A DNA stretch of 64,000 nucleotides from Pseudomonas sp. LRP2-20 (GTDB taxonomy: Bacteria; Pseudomonadota; Gammaproteobacteria; Pseudomonadales; Pseudomonadaceae). A model generated the notes under the pieces. It was not told where the DNA came from and did no database searches. It saw only the letters and a list, made by a program, of their open reading frames with translations. The position numbers and the translations under genes were made by a program. Below, one piece after another: positions 9,293 to 18,179 of the stretch (positions are counted from its first letter, which is position 1; each line of letters starts with the position of its first letter). The stretch lies in NCBI RefSeq assembly GCF_024349685.1, contig NZ_AP025944.1, positions 3,106,001 through 3,170,000 on the forward strand, read 5' to 3'.

Positions 9293-9958
9293 TCAGGCCA
9301 CGCCATCCAACCCCATCTGCCAGAAATCAGCCTCCAGCCTCGAAGCCTGGCCAAAGATCTGTACCAGCTCGACAAACCGCTGCTCGGTCATGCTCCGTGC
9401 CGCCAGTTCATCCAGATGCTTGCGCGCCGCCGCGGCCACGCCCTGGTAAGCCTCCCCGGCATACTCGCCAATCCACTCCCGGTACGGGTGCTCGCTCAAG
9501 TCGCCAATGCGCTGCGCCAGCGTGCGGCCGATCTCGGCGTAGCCAATCACGCACGGTGCCAGGGCCACATGCAACTCGAGCAGGTCACCGGCCGTGCCGC
9601 AGTCGAGCACGTAACGGGTGTAAGCCACGGTCGCCTGGTGTTCCGGCGCTGCCTGGATATCGGCCTGGGACAAGCCCCAGCGCGCGCACAAGCGCAGGTG
9701 CAGCTCGGTCTCGTCAAGAATCGCCGCAAGGCCCGCCTGGGCGGCGCGGATATCCGCCGGCAAGCGGCTTTTGTAGGCGGCCAGGGCCCAGGCGCGGGCG
9801 AACTGGATGAGGAACAGGTAGTCCTGGATCAGGTACGTGCGGAAGGCTTCTTCCGGGAGGGTACCCTCGCCCATCTGCCGCACGAAGTCGTGGTCGACAT
9901 AGCTGTGCCACTGCCCGGCAGTCGCAGCCTTCAAACGCTCGAAAATATCCATGCTCAC
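9293..9958 (-). CDS. tenA: TenA family aminopyrimidine aminohydrolase (Cys type)
   Basis: This 221-residue protein is a TenA/thiaminase II family enzyme that hydrolyses aminopyrimidine breakdown products of thiamin so the pyrimidine can be reused. The key residues of the Cys-type subfamily are visible: Asp46 and Tyr47 in YLIQDYLFL, Cys136 and Tyr140 in APCVIGY, and Glu209 near the C-terminus. It starts with GTG at 9958, overlapping the stop of the upstream gene in a GTGA motif, which points to translational coupling; an ATG at 9952 is a possible alternative start. Both genes lie downstream of a TPP riboswitch, so they should be repressed when thiamin pyrophosphate is plentiful. Confidence 0.92.
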   Translation of the reverse strand: MSMDIFERLKAATAGQWHSYVDHDFVRQMGEGTLPEEAFRTYLIQDYLFLIQFARAWALAAYKSRLPADIRAAQAGLAAILDETELHLRLCARWGLSQADIQAAPEHQATVAYTRYVLDCGTAGDLLELHVALAPCVIGYAEIGRTLAQRIGDLSEHPYREWIGEYAGEAYQGVAAAARKHLDELAARSMTEQRFVELVQIFGQASRLEADFWQMGLDGVA

Positions 9959-10602
9959 GCCTCCTCGGTGTAAATGGCGTCGAAGAAGGCAAGCTCCAGC
10001 TCAACGGTGCGTTTGTAGAAGTCACTGGCCAATGCGGCCTCCTGGGGGCCGACCCGGTCCAGCTCGGACTTCAGGAAAGCGACGAAATCGCAAAATGCCG
10101 GATTGTCGTGCAGGGTGATCCATTCGGCATGGACGAAGTTGGCGGGCAACGGCTTGGGTGCCTTGAGAGCCCAGTCCAGATACAGGCCTTCGGCAACGTT
10201 CAGCACTGCCAGCGCGGCGGCGTAGGAACGGGTGGCAGCAGCCTCGCGCATGATGGCCTTGAAACCGGCGGTAGGTGCAGTGTCTGCAGGCGCTGTGCGT
10301 TGCGCGGGGCTGACGTCCAGCGCCTCGAACGCGCGCAGGAAATAGGTGTTCTCGTCGCTGGAGATCATCCCCGCGAAGCGGCCGAAGCGCAGGCGGGCCT
10401 CGAAGGTGTCGGCGGTGGCGATGGCGGCGCCGAGCAAGGTCAGGAAGCTGTCGAGAAAGCGGTGGTCCTGGACCAGGTAGCGGACCATGATCGGGTCGGC
10501 CACGCTGCCCGCGCAGAGTTCACTGACGAAACGGTGGCCGACGGCAGCCGACCAGGTCGGTTGGTTCTGGCGTTGCAGGGTTTCGCTGAAGCGTTCGTTC
10601 AT
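9955..10602 (-). CDS. TenA family protein lacking the active-site Cys (TenA_E type)
   Basis: This 215-residue paralogue of the downstream tenA keeps the TenA fold signature (YLVQDHRFL with Asp46), but where the Cys-type enzymes have APC it reads VAEGLYLDW, with Glu138 in the Cys position. That is the hallmark of the TenA_E subfamily, of which the characterised plant member works on N-formyl and amino-HMP thiamin breakdown products. It is the first gene after the TPP riboswitch and shares a 4-base overlap with the Cys-type tenA, so the two probably act in sequence or on related substrates. The substrate here is inferred from the family. Confidence 0.85.
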   Translation of the reverse strand: MNERFSETLQRQNQPTWSAAVGHRFVSELCAGSVADPIMVRYLVQDHRFLDSFLTLLGAAIATADTFEARLRFGRFAGMISSDENTYFLRAFEALDVSPAQRTAPADTAPTAGFKAIMREAAATRSYAAALAVLNVAEGLYLDWALKAPKPLPANFVHAEWITLHDNPAFCDFVAFLKSELDRVGPQEAALASDFYKRTVELELAFFDAIYTEEA

Positions 10603-10647
10603 GGTGTGGCCTCACAGTGAGGCCGGCAAAAGGCAGGTCTGGCAGTC

Positions 10648-10745
10648 CCATCCCTTCGCCGGCATTATCCGGATCAGGTTCGAAGGGTCACCGCGCTGCA
10701 GCTGCCAGCGGTTTCTCAGCCCGTTGCCGGGCTCCCCTTGGTGGG
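10648..10745 (-). promoter_or_regulatory. TPP riboswitch (THI element)
   Basis: On the minus strand the conserved THI-box blocks are all present in order: a GGGGAGC start, GGGCTGAGA, ACCCTTCGAACCTGATC with CCGGATAATGCC, and a closing CGAAGGGA. Together they form the thiamin pyrophosphate aptamer. Its end is about 45 bases before the ATG of the TenA_E gene, which suits control of translation initiation. High TPP should shut both tenA genes off. Confidence 0.96.
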
Positions 10746-10999
10746 CAACAGGTATACAGCGCCGATCACCAATTGTCACCACTCCCATCACCGGAGTTGG
10801 GCCCAGCCCTGCCCAGTTTTGGGGGCCTACACCCGGTCTTTGACACCCCGTTATTTAGCGCGCCTCAGGCGCCACAAGGAATTGTTTAACAAAGCTTTAC
10901 CAAAAGATGTGTTGGCACAGCCGTTGCTCAGGCCATAAAAACCCGGCAATACGCCATTGATGGCCCATAGCCATTTAGCCGTGAGCGAGGCACCAGGCA
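10746..10999. promoter_or_regulatory. Divergent intergenic region, tenA operon / multicopper oxidase
   Basis: About 250 bp that must hold the promoter of the tenA operon on the minus strand and the control region of the multicopper oxidase on the plus strand. It is more AT-rich than its surroundings around 10845-10910, which is typical of an upstream bending region. A sigma54 promoter at 10913-10928 is annotated separately. I could not settle the tenA promoter. Confidence 0.5.
10913..10928 (+). promoter_or_regulatory. Sigma54 (-24/-12) promoter of the multicopper oxidase gene
   Basis: TGGCACAGCCGTTGCT matches the RpoN consensus TGGCACG-N4-TTGCW at all key positions except one, with GG and GC correctly separated by 10 bases. 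Transcription would start near 10939, leaving a leader of about 60 bases before the ATG at 11000. Sigma54 dependence fits what is known of Mn(II) oxidation in P. putida GB-1, where the sigma54-type response regulator MnxR is required. Confidence 0.82.
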
Positions 11000-13900
11000 A
11001 TGAAAACCCCTGCCGTGATCCACCCCAACAGCCACGCCTTCAAATTGTCCGCCGTGACCGCGCTGATGTTCAGCCTTGGGCTGATCTCGGCCATGGCCAG
11101 CACAATGGATGATGTCAGCCAGCCACCGCCGACAGACCCGTCGCATTACGATGACCAGCCGGCCGACCCGGCCCCGGCACTGCTCAACCTCTTCAACCTG
11201 CCCGAAGCCAACCAAGGTTCGCTGGAACTGCAAAACGGGGTATACGGCGATCGTGCCTCCAACCGCGTCGACAACGTACTGCCGCCTGCCCTGCAGACGT
11301 CACGCAATTACCCTACCAATGGCAAGCCGAGCCCGCTGTTCGGGGCGCAGCCGTTCACCCAGCAACTGCTGCTATTCGAAGAATTCGGCCCGGAGAAACT
11401 CGACCCCAACCTACCACCGCCAAACCTGACCTTCCCGGTCCCCACGCTGGGCGCCGCCCCTGCGCAAGACCCTGACGTGGTGGCCCGCAGCAGTCCCAAC
11501 GGCAACGCCCTGGAAGCCTTCCTCAAGCAGCCGGGCCTGTACCCGTTCCCCACCCAGTACGCCAACACCCTCGACCGCAACCCGTGGAAGGCGCAGATCG
11601 AGATGTTCCTCAACCGCAACTCGGTCGGCTCGCCGGCAGAAGGCCGGCCACCAGGAAAAGGCTGGTCGCACCAGCGCTGGAACGAGTTCTACCCCCAGGC
11701 AGCGTTCAAGACCGCACAGGCGGGTGCACGCATCAACCAGGGGCTGCGTGACCGCAAGCAGTTGCACAACTATGCCGTTGGCGAGTTCGCGCCGGGCGGG
11801 TTGTATTACCAGACCTCGGACATCCCGACCACCCTCGGTACCACCAAGGGCATCGACCCCCGCTTCCACCCGAACTTCCCGCAGCAGAACCACAAATCGC
11901 TGTGGACCTTCGACGGCACCTTCCCGCCGAAGCTGCTGATGGTTCGCTATGGCCAGCCGGTGCTGATGCGCCACTACAACGCGCTGCCGATCGACCCGGC
12001 AGCCAACGCAGGCTTTGGCTTGCACACCATTTCCACCCACGAGCACAACGGCCACTCGCCAGCCGAGAGCGATGGCTTTGCCAACGCCTACTTCTTCCCT
12101 GGCCAGTACTATGACTACCGCTGGCCGATCCAGCTGGCCGGCTACGACACGATCAACACCCGTGCCGAAGATCCGCGCGCCGCGTTCCCCTGCTCGCCGG
12201 GTGAAACGCTGTTCGTCAACGACGCCAACCCCGGGCTGAAGACCTGCCAGAACGGCAGCATCAAGATTCGTGGCGATTGGCACGAAACCATGAGTACCCA
12301 CTGGTTCCACGACCACATGATGGATTTCACGGCGCAGAACGTCTACAAAGGCAACGCCGTGATGATGAACTACTACAGCGCCATCGACCGCGGCAACGAA
12401 GCTCTGCAGGACGGCGTCAACCTGCGCTTCCCCAGCGGCTCGGCCATGCCGTGGGGCAACCGCGACTATGACGTCAACCTGGTGATCGCCGACAAGGCCT
12501 GGGATCAGAACGGCCAGCTGTGGTTCAACCCGTTCAACACCGACGGTTTCCTCGGCGACCAGGTGCTGGTCAACTGGCAGTATCAGCCCAAACTCAAGGT
12601 GCGCGCCCGCAGCTACCGCTTCCGTATCCTCAACGGCTCGGTGTCGCGCTATTTCAAGTTTGCCGTGGTGCGTGAAATCGCCGGCAACAGTGGCGAGTTC
12701 AAGGGGCCGTCCGGCTCCAACGTGTCGTACGCGCGGGTGCCATTCCACATGATCGCCAACGACGGCAACATCATGGAACACGCCGTGCCGTTCGACGGCA
12801 CCATGGACCTCAATGGCGACGGCAAGACCGACGACAACAACGGCATCCTGCCGCTGCAAGGCATCGCCGAGCGTTACGACATCATCATCAACTTCGCCAA
12901 GAACGGGATCAAGGTTGGCGACAAGCTGTACATCGTCAACATCATGGAGCACGAAACCGGCAAGGGCCCGAAACAGGCCATTTCATTGGCCGACGTGCTG
13001 TCCGAGAAGTACAAGGCGGTGATCAAGCAGACCAGCACCGGGCCCGAATGGGACAGAGGCGACCCGGTAGTCGGCAAGGTCATGCAGTTGGTCGTGCAAC
13101 CCTACAGCGGCACCGACGTCAGCATGGACCCAAGCGCCTATGAACCGGCCAAGCCGGGCAAGGCCGAAGGCCTGAAGATGATCCCGCTGACCATCGACCG
13201 CACGGCCGTCGCCGACCAGGCCAAGATCAAGGCCGCGCGCCACCGCGAGTTCACCTTCGGTCGCTCCGACGGCACCGACACCACCCCCTGGACCATCAAG
13301 ACCGACGGTGGCTTTGGCTACAGCATGGACCCACGGCGCATCTCCGCCGCACCGCAACTGGCCAGCGAAGCGACCCAGGCCGGCTTCAGCGGCGACGGCA
13401 CCCTGGAAGTGTGGAAGATCAAGAACGGCGGCAGCGGCTGGAGCCACCCGGTGCATGTGCACTTCGAGGAAGGTGTGATCCTCAGCCGTGACGGCAAGGC
13501 GCCACCGGAATGGGAAAAATGGGCACGTAAAGACGTCTACCGCATCGGCCCGGACGCCGACTCCTCGAGCGAAGTGGAAATGGCCATTCGCTTCCGTGAG
13601 TTCGCCGGTACCTACATGGAGCACTGCCACAACACCCAGCACGAAGACAACTCGATGCTGCTGCGCTGGGACATCGAGCACCCTGGGCAATTCCAGGTGA
13701 TGCCGACGCCGCTGCCAGGCTGGGATGGCGTGCAGTACATGGCTTCGGTGGGCCTGCCGACCTTCCGCACCGCCAGCAACAACAACACCGACACGGCCAA
13801 CAAGCCACCGGTGGCGGTGAACGACAGTGCCGCGACCACGGCCGGCAAGCCGATCGTGATCAACGTGCTGGCCAACGACACCGACCCCGAAGGCAACCTG

Positions 13901-14392
13901 CCACTGACTGTCAAGGACCTCAACCAGCCTGATTCCGGCAAGGGGACGGTCAGCACCGACGGCACCAGCGTGACCTACACGCCGCCGGCCACGGTCGACA
14001 CCCCGTTCACCGCCAGCTTCGCCTACACCGCGCGCGACGCCAAGGGTGCCGATTCGCTGACCCAGGCGACGGTCAATGTTGCGGTGGGCCCTGCTGTGGT
14101 GGCGGACAAGATCGAGGTCAGCAGCGCCGTGGTGCAGGTGCGCAGCAACAACCGCTACACCTGGGACATCTCCGGCACCACCTCGGTGGCCAGCGGCAAC
14201 AGCATCACGGTAACCGCAGCCACCACCAGTGGGCCGCTGAACCTGGGCACGGCAACGCTGACGACGGCATCCACCGGGGCGCGCTGGCGGTTGTCTACGA
14301 CCACCACCGGCAGCGGCCCGGCGACGCCGGCGACGATCACCGTGAAGTCAGCACTGGGCCAGAGCGTAACGGCGCCCATCAGCATCAAGTGA
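11000..14392 (+). CDS. Large multicopper oxidase, McoA-like (candidate Mn(II) oxidase)
   Basis: This 1130-residue secreted protein begins with a Sec-type signal peptide ending near SAMAS. Four copper-ligand blocks are visible: HEHNGHS near residue 346, HWFHDHM near 434, HPVHVHF near 816 and HCHNTQHEDNSM near 874. Together these give the full trinuclear and type 1 sites of a multicopper oxidase. The long spacing between the first and second pairs reflects inserted sequence. From about residue 930 a cadherin-like/VCBS-type Ig domain (PPVAVNDSA, VLANDTDPEG) and a further beta-rich domain follow. Size, signatures and sigma54 control fit McoA, one of the Mn(II) oxidases of P. putida GB-1, although a copper-resistance or bilirubin-oxidase-like role cannot be excluded. 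The downstream SCO-cytochrome gene supports copper and electron handling. Confidence 0.85.
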   Translation: MKTPAVIHPNSHAFKLSAVTALMFSLGLISAMASTMDDVSQPPPTDPSHYDDQPADPAPALLNLFNLPEANQGSLELQNGVYGDRASNRVDNVLPPALQTSRNYPTNGKPSPLFGAQPFTQQLLLFEEFGPEKLDPNLPPPNLTFPVPTLGAAPAQDPDVVARSSPNGNALEAFLKQPGLYPFPTQYANTLDRNPWKAQIEMFLNRNSVGSPAEGRPPGKGWSHQRWNEFYPQAAFKTAQAGARINQGLRDRKQLHNYAVGEFAPGGLYYQTSDIPTTLGTTKGIDPRFHPNFPQQNHKSLWTFDGTFPPKLLMVRYGQPVLMRHYNALPIDPAANAGFGLHTISTHEHNGHSPAESDGFANAYFFPGQYYDYRWPIQLAGYDTINTRAEDPRAAFPCSPGETLFVNDANPGLKTCQNGSIKIRGDWHETMSTHWFHDHMMDFTAQNVYKGNAVMMNYYSAIDRGNEALQDGVNLRFPSGSAMPWGNRDYDVNLVIADKAWDQNGQLWFNPFNTDGFLGDQVLVNWQYQPKLKVRARSYRFRILNGSVSRYFKFAVVREIAGNSGEFKGPSGSNVSYARVPFHMIANDGNIMEHAVPFDGTMDLNGDGKTDDNNGILPLQGIAERYDIIINFAKNGIKVGDKLYIVNIMEHETGKGPKQAISLADVLSEKYKAVIKQTSTGPEWDRGDPVVGKVMQLVVQPYSGTDVSMDPSAYEPAKPGKAEGLKMIPLTIDRTAVADQAKIKAARHREFTFGRSDGTDTTPWTIKTDGGFGYSMDPRRISAAPQLASEATQAGFSGDGTLEVWKIKNGGSGWSHPVHVHFEEGVILSRDGKAPPEWEKWARKDVYRIGPDADSSSEVEMAIRFREFAGTYMEHCHNTQHEDNSMLLRWDIEHPGQFQVMPTPLPGWDGVQYMASVGLPTFRTASNNNTDTANKPPVAVNDSAATTAGKPIVINVLANDTDPEGNLPLTVKDLNQPDSGKGTVSTDGTSVTYTPPATVDTPFTASFAYTARDAKGADSLTQATVNVAVGPAVVADKIEVSSAVVQVRSNNRYTWDISGTTSVASGNSITVTAATTSGPLNLGTATLTTASTGARWRLSTTTTGSGPATPATITVKSALGQSVTAPISIK

Positions 14393-14413
14393 CAGCGGGG
14401 CCGCCACGCGGCC

Positions 14414-14492
14414 CATCGCCGGCAAGCCGGCTCCCACAGGTAGCGAGCACAGTGATGTGAAATGCCTGTGGGAGCCCGGCTTGGCGACGATA
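14414..14492. repeat. REP doublet (inverted pair)
   Basis: Two REP units face each other: ATCGCCGGCAAGCCGGCTCC at the left and the reverse arrangement ending GGCTTGGCGACGAT at the right, each next to a CCCACAGG/CCTGTGGG edge. They occupy the gap after the multicopper oxidase and may act as a transcript-end stabiliser. Confidence 0.8.
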
Positions 14493-14532
14493 AGGCGGTC
14501 AACCACCACACAAGAAAACAGAGGATCGCATC

Positions 14533-15519
14533 ATGGCCCTGTCATGGCGTGTTCTGCTTGCCCTCACCCTGTTCGCCGCCGGTACCCACTACTGGCCAAT
14601 CAATCCAGCCCAATCCGCCCCCTCGGCCGTGGCGGCTACACCGTGGGGCGCCAGCTACTTCCCCAACACCCCGCTGGTGACCCAGGACGGCAAGAAGGTG
14701 CGTTTCTTCGACGACCTGATCAAGGACAAGGTGGTGGCAATCAACTTCATCTTCACCGGCTGCACCGACTCCTGCCCGGTGGAAACCGCCCGCCTGCGCC
14801 AGGTGCAGAAAATCCTCGGTGACCGGGTCGGCAAGGACATCTTCCTCTACTCCATCAGCATCGACCCCTACAACGACACCCCCGCCACCCTCAAGCGCTA
14901 CGCCGAAAAGTTCGGCATCGGCCCCGGCTGGACCCTGCTCACCGGCGAACCCGACGATATCGAACAACTGCGCCGGCGCCTGGGCCTGTATATCGAAGGC
15001 CTGGAAAACGGCCGCTCCAAGGACCACAACCTGAGCCTGATCATCGGCAACCAGGCCACGGGCCGCTGGATGAAGGCCTCGCCCTTCGAAAGCCCGTACA
15101 TCCTCGCCGACCGCCTGGGCAACAGCCTGCACAACTGGAAACAGGCCAGCGCCATGACCAACGACTACGCCAATGCCCCGCAAATCCGCCCGCCCAGCAG
15201 CGGCGAACAGATCTTCCGCACCCGCTGCTCTTCCTGCCACACCGTGGGTAACACCGAACCCGGCCAACCCGGTATCGGCCCCGACCTGCTCGGTGTGACC
15301 CAGCAACGCGACCCCAGCTGGCTGATACGCTGGCTGAAGGAACCGGACCAGATGCTGGCCGAGAAGGAACCGCTGGCCACCCTGCTCTACGAACAGTACA
15401 ACCGCCTGGCCATGCCCAACATGCGCCTGGGCGATACCGAGATCACCGCGCTGATCACCTACCTGCAGGAAGAGACCACGCGCATACAGGCGCCCTTGGC
15501 TGATCGGGGGAAACCATAA
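14533..15519 (+). CDS. SCO1/SenC copper chaperone fused to a cytochrome c domain
   Basis: This 328-residue exported protein joins two domains. Residues 30-190 form a SCO1/SenC thioredoxin-like domain with the copper-binding pair in CTDSCP near residue 76 and the distal His in KDHNLS near 165. SCO proteins deliver copper to oxidase centres. From about 220 a class I cytochrome c domain follows, with the heme motif CSSCH near 232-236 and a candidate axial Met in MPNM near 293. An N-terminal hydrophobic segment acts as signal or anchor. It lies 140 bp after the multicopper oxidase in the same direction, so it may metallate that enzyme and take or pass electrons; this link is inference. Confidence 0.9.
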   Translation: MALSWRVLLALTLFAAGTHYWPINPAQSAPSAVAATPWGASYFPNTPLVTQDGKKVRFFDDLIKDKVVAINFIFTGCTDSCPVETARLRQVQKILGDRVGKDIFLYSISIDPYNDTPATLKRYAEKFGIGPGWTLLTGEPDDIEQLRRRLGLYIEGLENGRSKDHNLSLIIGNQATGRWMKASPFESPYILADRLGNSLHNWKQASAMTNDYANAPQIRPPSSGEQIFRTRCSSCHTVGNTEPGQPGIGPDLLGVTQQRDPSWLIRWLKEPDQMLAEKEPLATLLYEQYNRLAMPNMRLGDTEITALITYLQEETTRIQAPLADRGKP

Positions 15520-15599
15520 AGGCATTTAGCCATCGGTCATGAGGCAGTCATCTTTCTGTCGTATTTTTCGACCATCACCCAGGGTCGGGAATACCAGCA

Positions 15600-17924
15600 G
15601 TGATCCGCCGCTCTCTCTCCTCCGCAAGCCTCCTGCGCTTGTTGATCCTGATGCTCTGCGCAGCCACCCTGACCTTCCTCTGGGGGCTGCACTTCAGCCA
15701 GAAGGCCGCCGCGCGCCAGGCTGCACTGGCAGCCAAGGCGGCCGAGCATCTGAACCTGGCCAGTATCGTTGCCGAGAACCTGCGCCAGCTGGTCGACCGC
15801 GCCCAGGCCGTGGGCCGGGTGACCCAGGACGACATGAAGACGCTGCGCCAGGGCAACCTGAGCCTGGCCAGGCTGCTGGCCGAGGACCCGGTGTTCAAAC
15901 GCATGAGCCTTTACGACCGCCAGGGTCGGCTGCTTTCCGCCAGCCACAGCGATGAAGCCGCGGCACTGCCGAGCGACTGGCTGAAGCAATTGCAGGTGCA
16001 TGTCGCCCACTACGGTTTCAAACCCTTCCTGGCGCAGGTCCCCCCAGGCACCTCAACGCCAACCCTGCCCAACTGGCTGCCATTTCTGCTGCCGTTGACC
16101 GACCTGCCGGGCCGGCAGATCGACAACATGCTCGTGGTGCAGCTCGACATCGGCTACCTGGCGGTGCTGTTCCAGCACATCGACCTGGGTGACAGCGGCG
16201 TGATGCGCCTGGTCCAGGACGATGGCCAGGAGCACCTGCGCATCGATACCCGCGGCGTGGTGGTGACAGGCGAGCGCTTCGAACCGGACCTGGCAGATGC
16301 CGACGATGCGGCCGGGCAATTGACCCAGTACGCTGCCGGCGTGCCTTACCAGAGCCTGTACCGGCGGGTGCCCGAGCGTGGCTTCAGCGTGGTGGTCAGC
16401 CAGCGCTATGACGAGATTCTCGCCCCTTCCGCGCTGGCCTATTCGCGCCAGTTCTGGCTGAACCTGAGCATGACCCTGATGATCCTCGCCAGCCTGGCCT
16501 GGACCTTGCGCCTGCTACGCAAACGCCAAGAGGCGTTCAGCGCTCTGGAGCAAGCGCAACAGGTCAACCAGCAATTGATCGGCCGCCTGGAAGACGAACA
16601 CCGGCGCAGCAGCCACGCCGCCGCCACCGACCACCTCAGCGGCCTGCACAACCGCCGCCAGTTCGTCGCAGTCGCCGGGCAGGCGCTGACCCGGCAGCGC
16701 GGCAAGCGCCGCTTGATGGCAATCCTGTTCATCGACATGGACCGTTTCAAATCGATCAACGACTCGCTCGGGCACAAGATCGGCGACCTGCTGCTGCAGG
16801 CAGTGGCCGGGCGCATCCAGCGCCTGCTCGAACCTGGCGACGAGGCTTCGCGCTTTGGCGGCGACGAGTTCGTCGTGCTGCTGGCGGGCGAGCGCAGCGA
16901 ACAACAGATCAATAGCTGGGTGCGTATGCTGGTACAGAAACTTTCAGCCACCTATGCCCTCGACGGCCAGGAGGTCAACACCAGCCCCAGTGTCGGGGTC
17001 AGCATCTGCCCGCGCGATGGCCAGGACATCGACAGCCTGATCCGCTGCGCCGATGCCGCCATGTACTCGGCAAAGCAGGCCGGTCGGGCCCAGTACCGTT
17101 TCTTCGACCCTTCGCTCAACCTTTCCGATATCCAGGCCTTCACCCTCGAACAAGCCTTTGGCACGGCCCTGACCGAGCGCCAGTTCGTGCTGCACTACCA
17201 GCCGCAGATCCGCCTGGATAGCCACCGTGTAATGGGCTATGAAGCCTTGGTACGGTGGGCCCACCCTGAATTCGGTCTGCTGTACCCGGACCGTTTCATC
17301 GGTCTGGCCGAACGCAGCGGTTTCATCATCGAGCTGGGTTGGGAGGTATTGCGCCTGGCCTGCGAAGAATTGGCCCGCTGGGGCGCTCAGGGCCGTGAAG
17401 CGCGCCTGGCCGTGAACGTTTCGGCCATGCAGTTGCGCCAGGCCGACTTCAGCAGCCGCCTGCTGGCCAAACTGCAGCGGTACGGCATCAACCCGCAACG
17501 CCTGGAACTGGAGATCACCGAAACCACCATCCTCGACCCGGAAGGCACCGCCGTCGACCACCTGCAGTGCTTGCGTGAAGCCGGTCTGGGCATCAGCCTG
17601 GACGACTTCGGCCGCGGCTACGCTGGCTTCGCCCACCTGCACTCGCTGCCGCTGAGCAAGCTGAAGATCGACCGCTCGTTGATCGCACCGCTGTCGAACA
17701 GCCACGATGACAGCCCGATCGTCTCTTCGACCATCATCCTGGCCAAGCGCCTGGGCCTGGAAGTGGTGGCCGAAGGCGTCGAGACCCGCGAGCAGGTGGT
17801 GTGCCTGAAGCTCGCCGGCTGCGATATCGCCCAGGGCTATCACTTCAGCCGGCCGCTGTCACCGGCGCAGCTGCGTGACTACCCGCCGTTCAACGGTATC
17901 GAGGAAAAGCCATGCGTGCTGTGA
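15600..17924 (+). CDS. Membrane-bound GGDEF-EAL protein, c-di-GMP turnover
   Basis: This 774-residue protein has two membrane helices (about residues 13-33 and 284-305) enclosing a periplasmic sensor region. A GGDEF domain with an intact RFGGDEF near 418-423 and an EAL domain with YEALVRW near 546 follow. The EAL part keeps the expected catalytic blocks (NVSAMQLR, ELEITET, LDDFGRGYA, KIDRSLI, EGVET). The sequence before GGDEF lacks the Arg of an RxxD inhibitory site, so product inhibition of any cyclase activity is unlikely. The start is GTG at 15600. It sits 80 bp after the SCO-cytochrome gene, so co-transcription is possible. Which activity dominates cannot be told from sequence. Confidence 0.93.
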   Translation: MIRRSLSSASLLRLLILMLCAATLTFLWGLHFSQKAAARQAALAAKAAEHLNLASIVAENLRQLVDRAQAVGRVTQDDMKTLRQGNLSLARLLAEDPVFKRMSLYDRQGRLLSASHSDEAAALPSDWLKQLQVHVAHYGFKPFLAQVPPGTSTPTLPNWLPFLLPLTDLPGRQIDNMLVVQLDIGYLAVLFQHIDLGDSGVMRLVQDDGQEHLRIDTRGVVVTGERFEPDLADADDAAGQLTQYAAGVPYQSLYRRVPERGFSVVVSQRYDEILAPSALAYSRQFWLNLSMTLMILASLAWTLRLLRKRQEAFSALEQAQQVNQQLIGRLEDEHRRSSHAAATDHLSGLHNRRQFVAVAGQALTRQRGKRRLMAILFIDMDRFKSINDSLGHKIGDLLLQAVAGRIQRLLEPGDEASRFGGDEFVVLLAGERSEQQINSWVRMLVQKLSATYALDGQEVNTSPSVGVSICPRDGQDIDSLIRCADAAMYSAKQAGRAQYRFFDPSLNLSDIQAFTLEQAFGTALTERQFVLHYQPQIRLDSHRVMGYEALVRWAHPEFGLLYPDRFIGLAERSGFIIELGWEVLRLACEELARWGAQGREARLAVNVSAMQLRQADFSSRLLAKLQRYGINPQRLELEITETTILDPEGTAVDHLQCLREAGLGISLDDFGRGYAGFAHLHSLPLSKLKIDRSLIAPLSNSHDDSPIVSSTIILAKRLGLEVVAEGVETREQVVCLKLAGCDIAQGYHFSRPLSPAQLRDYPPFNGIEEKPCVL

Positions 17925-18047
17925 AGCGCCTGGCCGCACAATTGATGGATGCCTCATTGCCCAACTGATCCCGGGGCATCCTGCCCCGGCCTGTTCGCGG
18001 CTGAAGCCGCACACGATTGTCGCCAGCTTCCAGGCGTGCGCCGTACT

Positions 18048-18179
18048 TGTGGGAGCCGCGCTTGCCGGCGATGGGCCGCGAAGCGGCCCCAACATTCTTG
18101 CGTTTGACATGGGTCGATAGCGATCACTTATATACCGGGGCCGCTTCGCGGCCCATCGCCGGCAAGCGCGGCTCCCACA
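18048..18179. repeat. REP-type perfect 43-bp inverted repeat
   Basis: Positions 18048-18090 and 18137-18179 are exact reverse complements of 43 bases, separated by 46 bases. The arms combine a REP core (GAGCCGCGCTTGCCGGCGAT) with an extra GGGCCGCGAAGCGGCCC palindrome. This is the main content of the 473-bp gene-free stretch between the GGDEF-EAL gene and the integrase. The rest of that stretch, including a CTTCAGCCGCGAAGAGGCCGG REP-like piece near 18321, holds no gene I can support. Confidence 0.88.

Noticed and set aside
8616..9449. 277-codon ORF as a second functional Rhs protein
   Set aside because: It starts at a weak internal codon, lacks the N-terminal and C-terminal parts, and runs antisense into tenA after the repeat ends.
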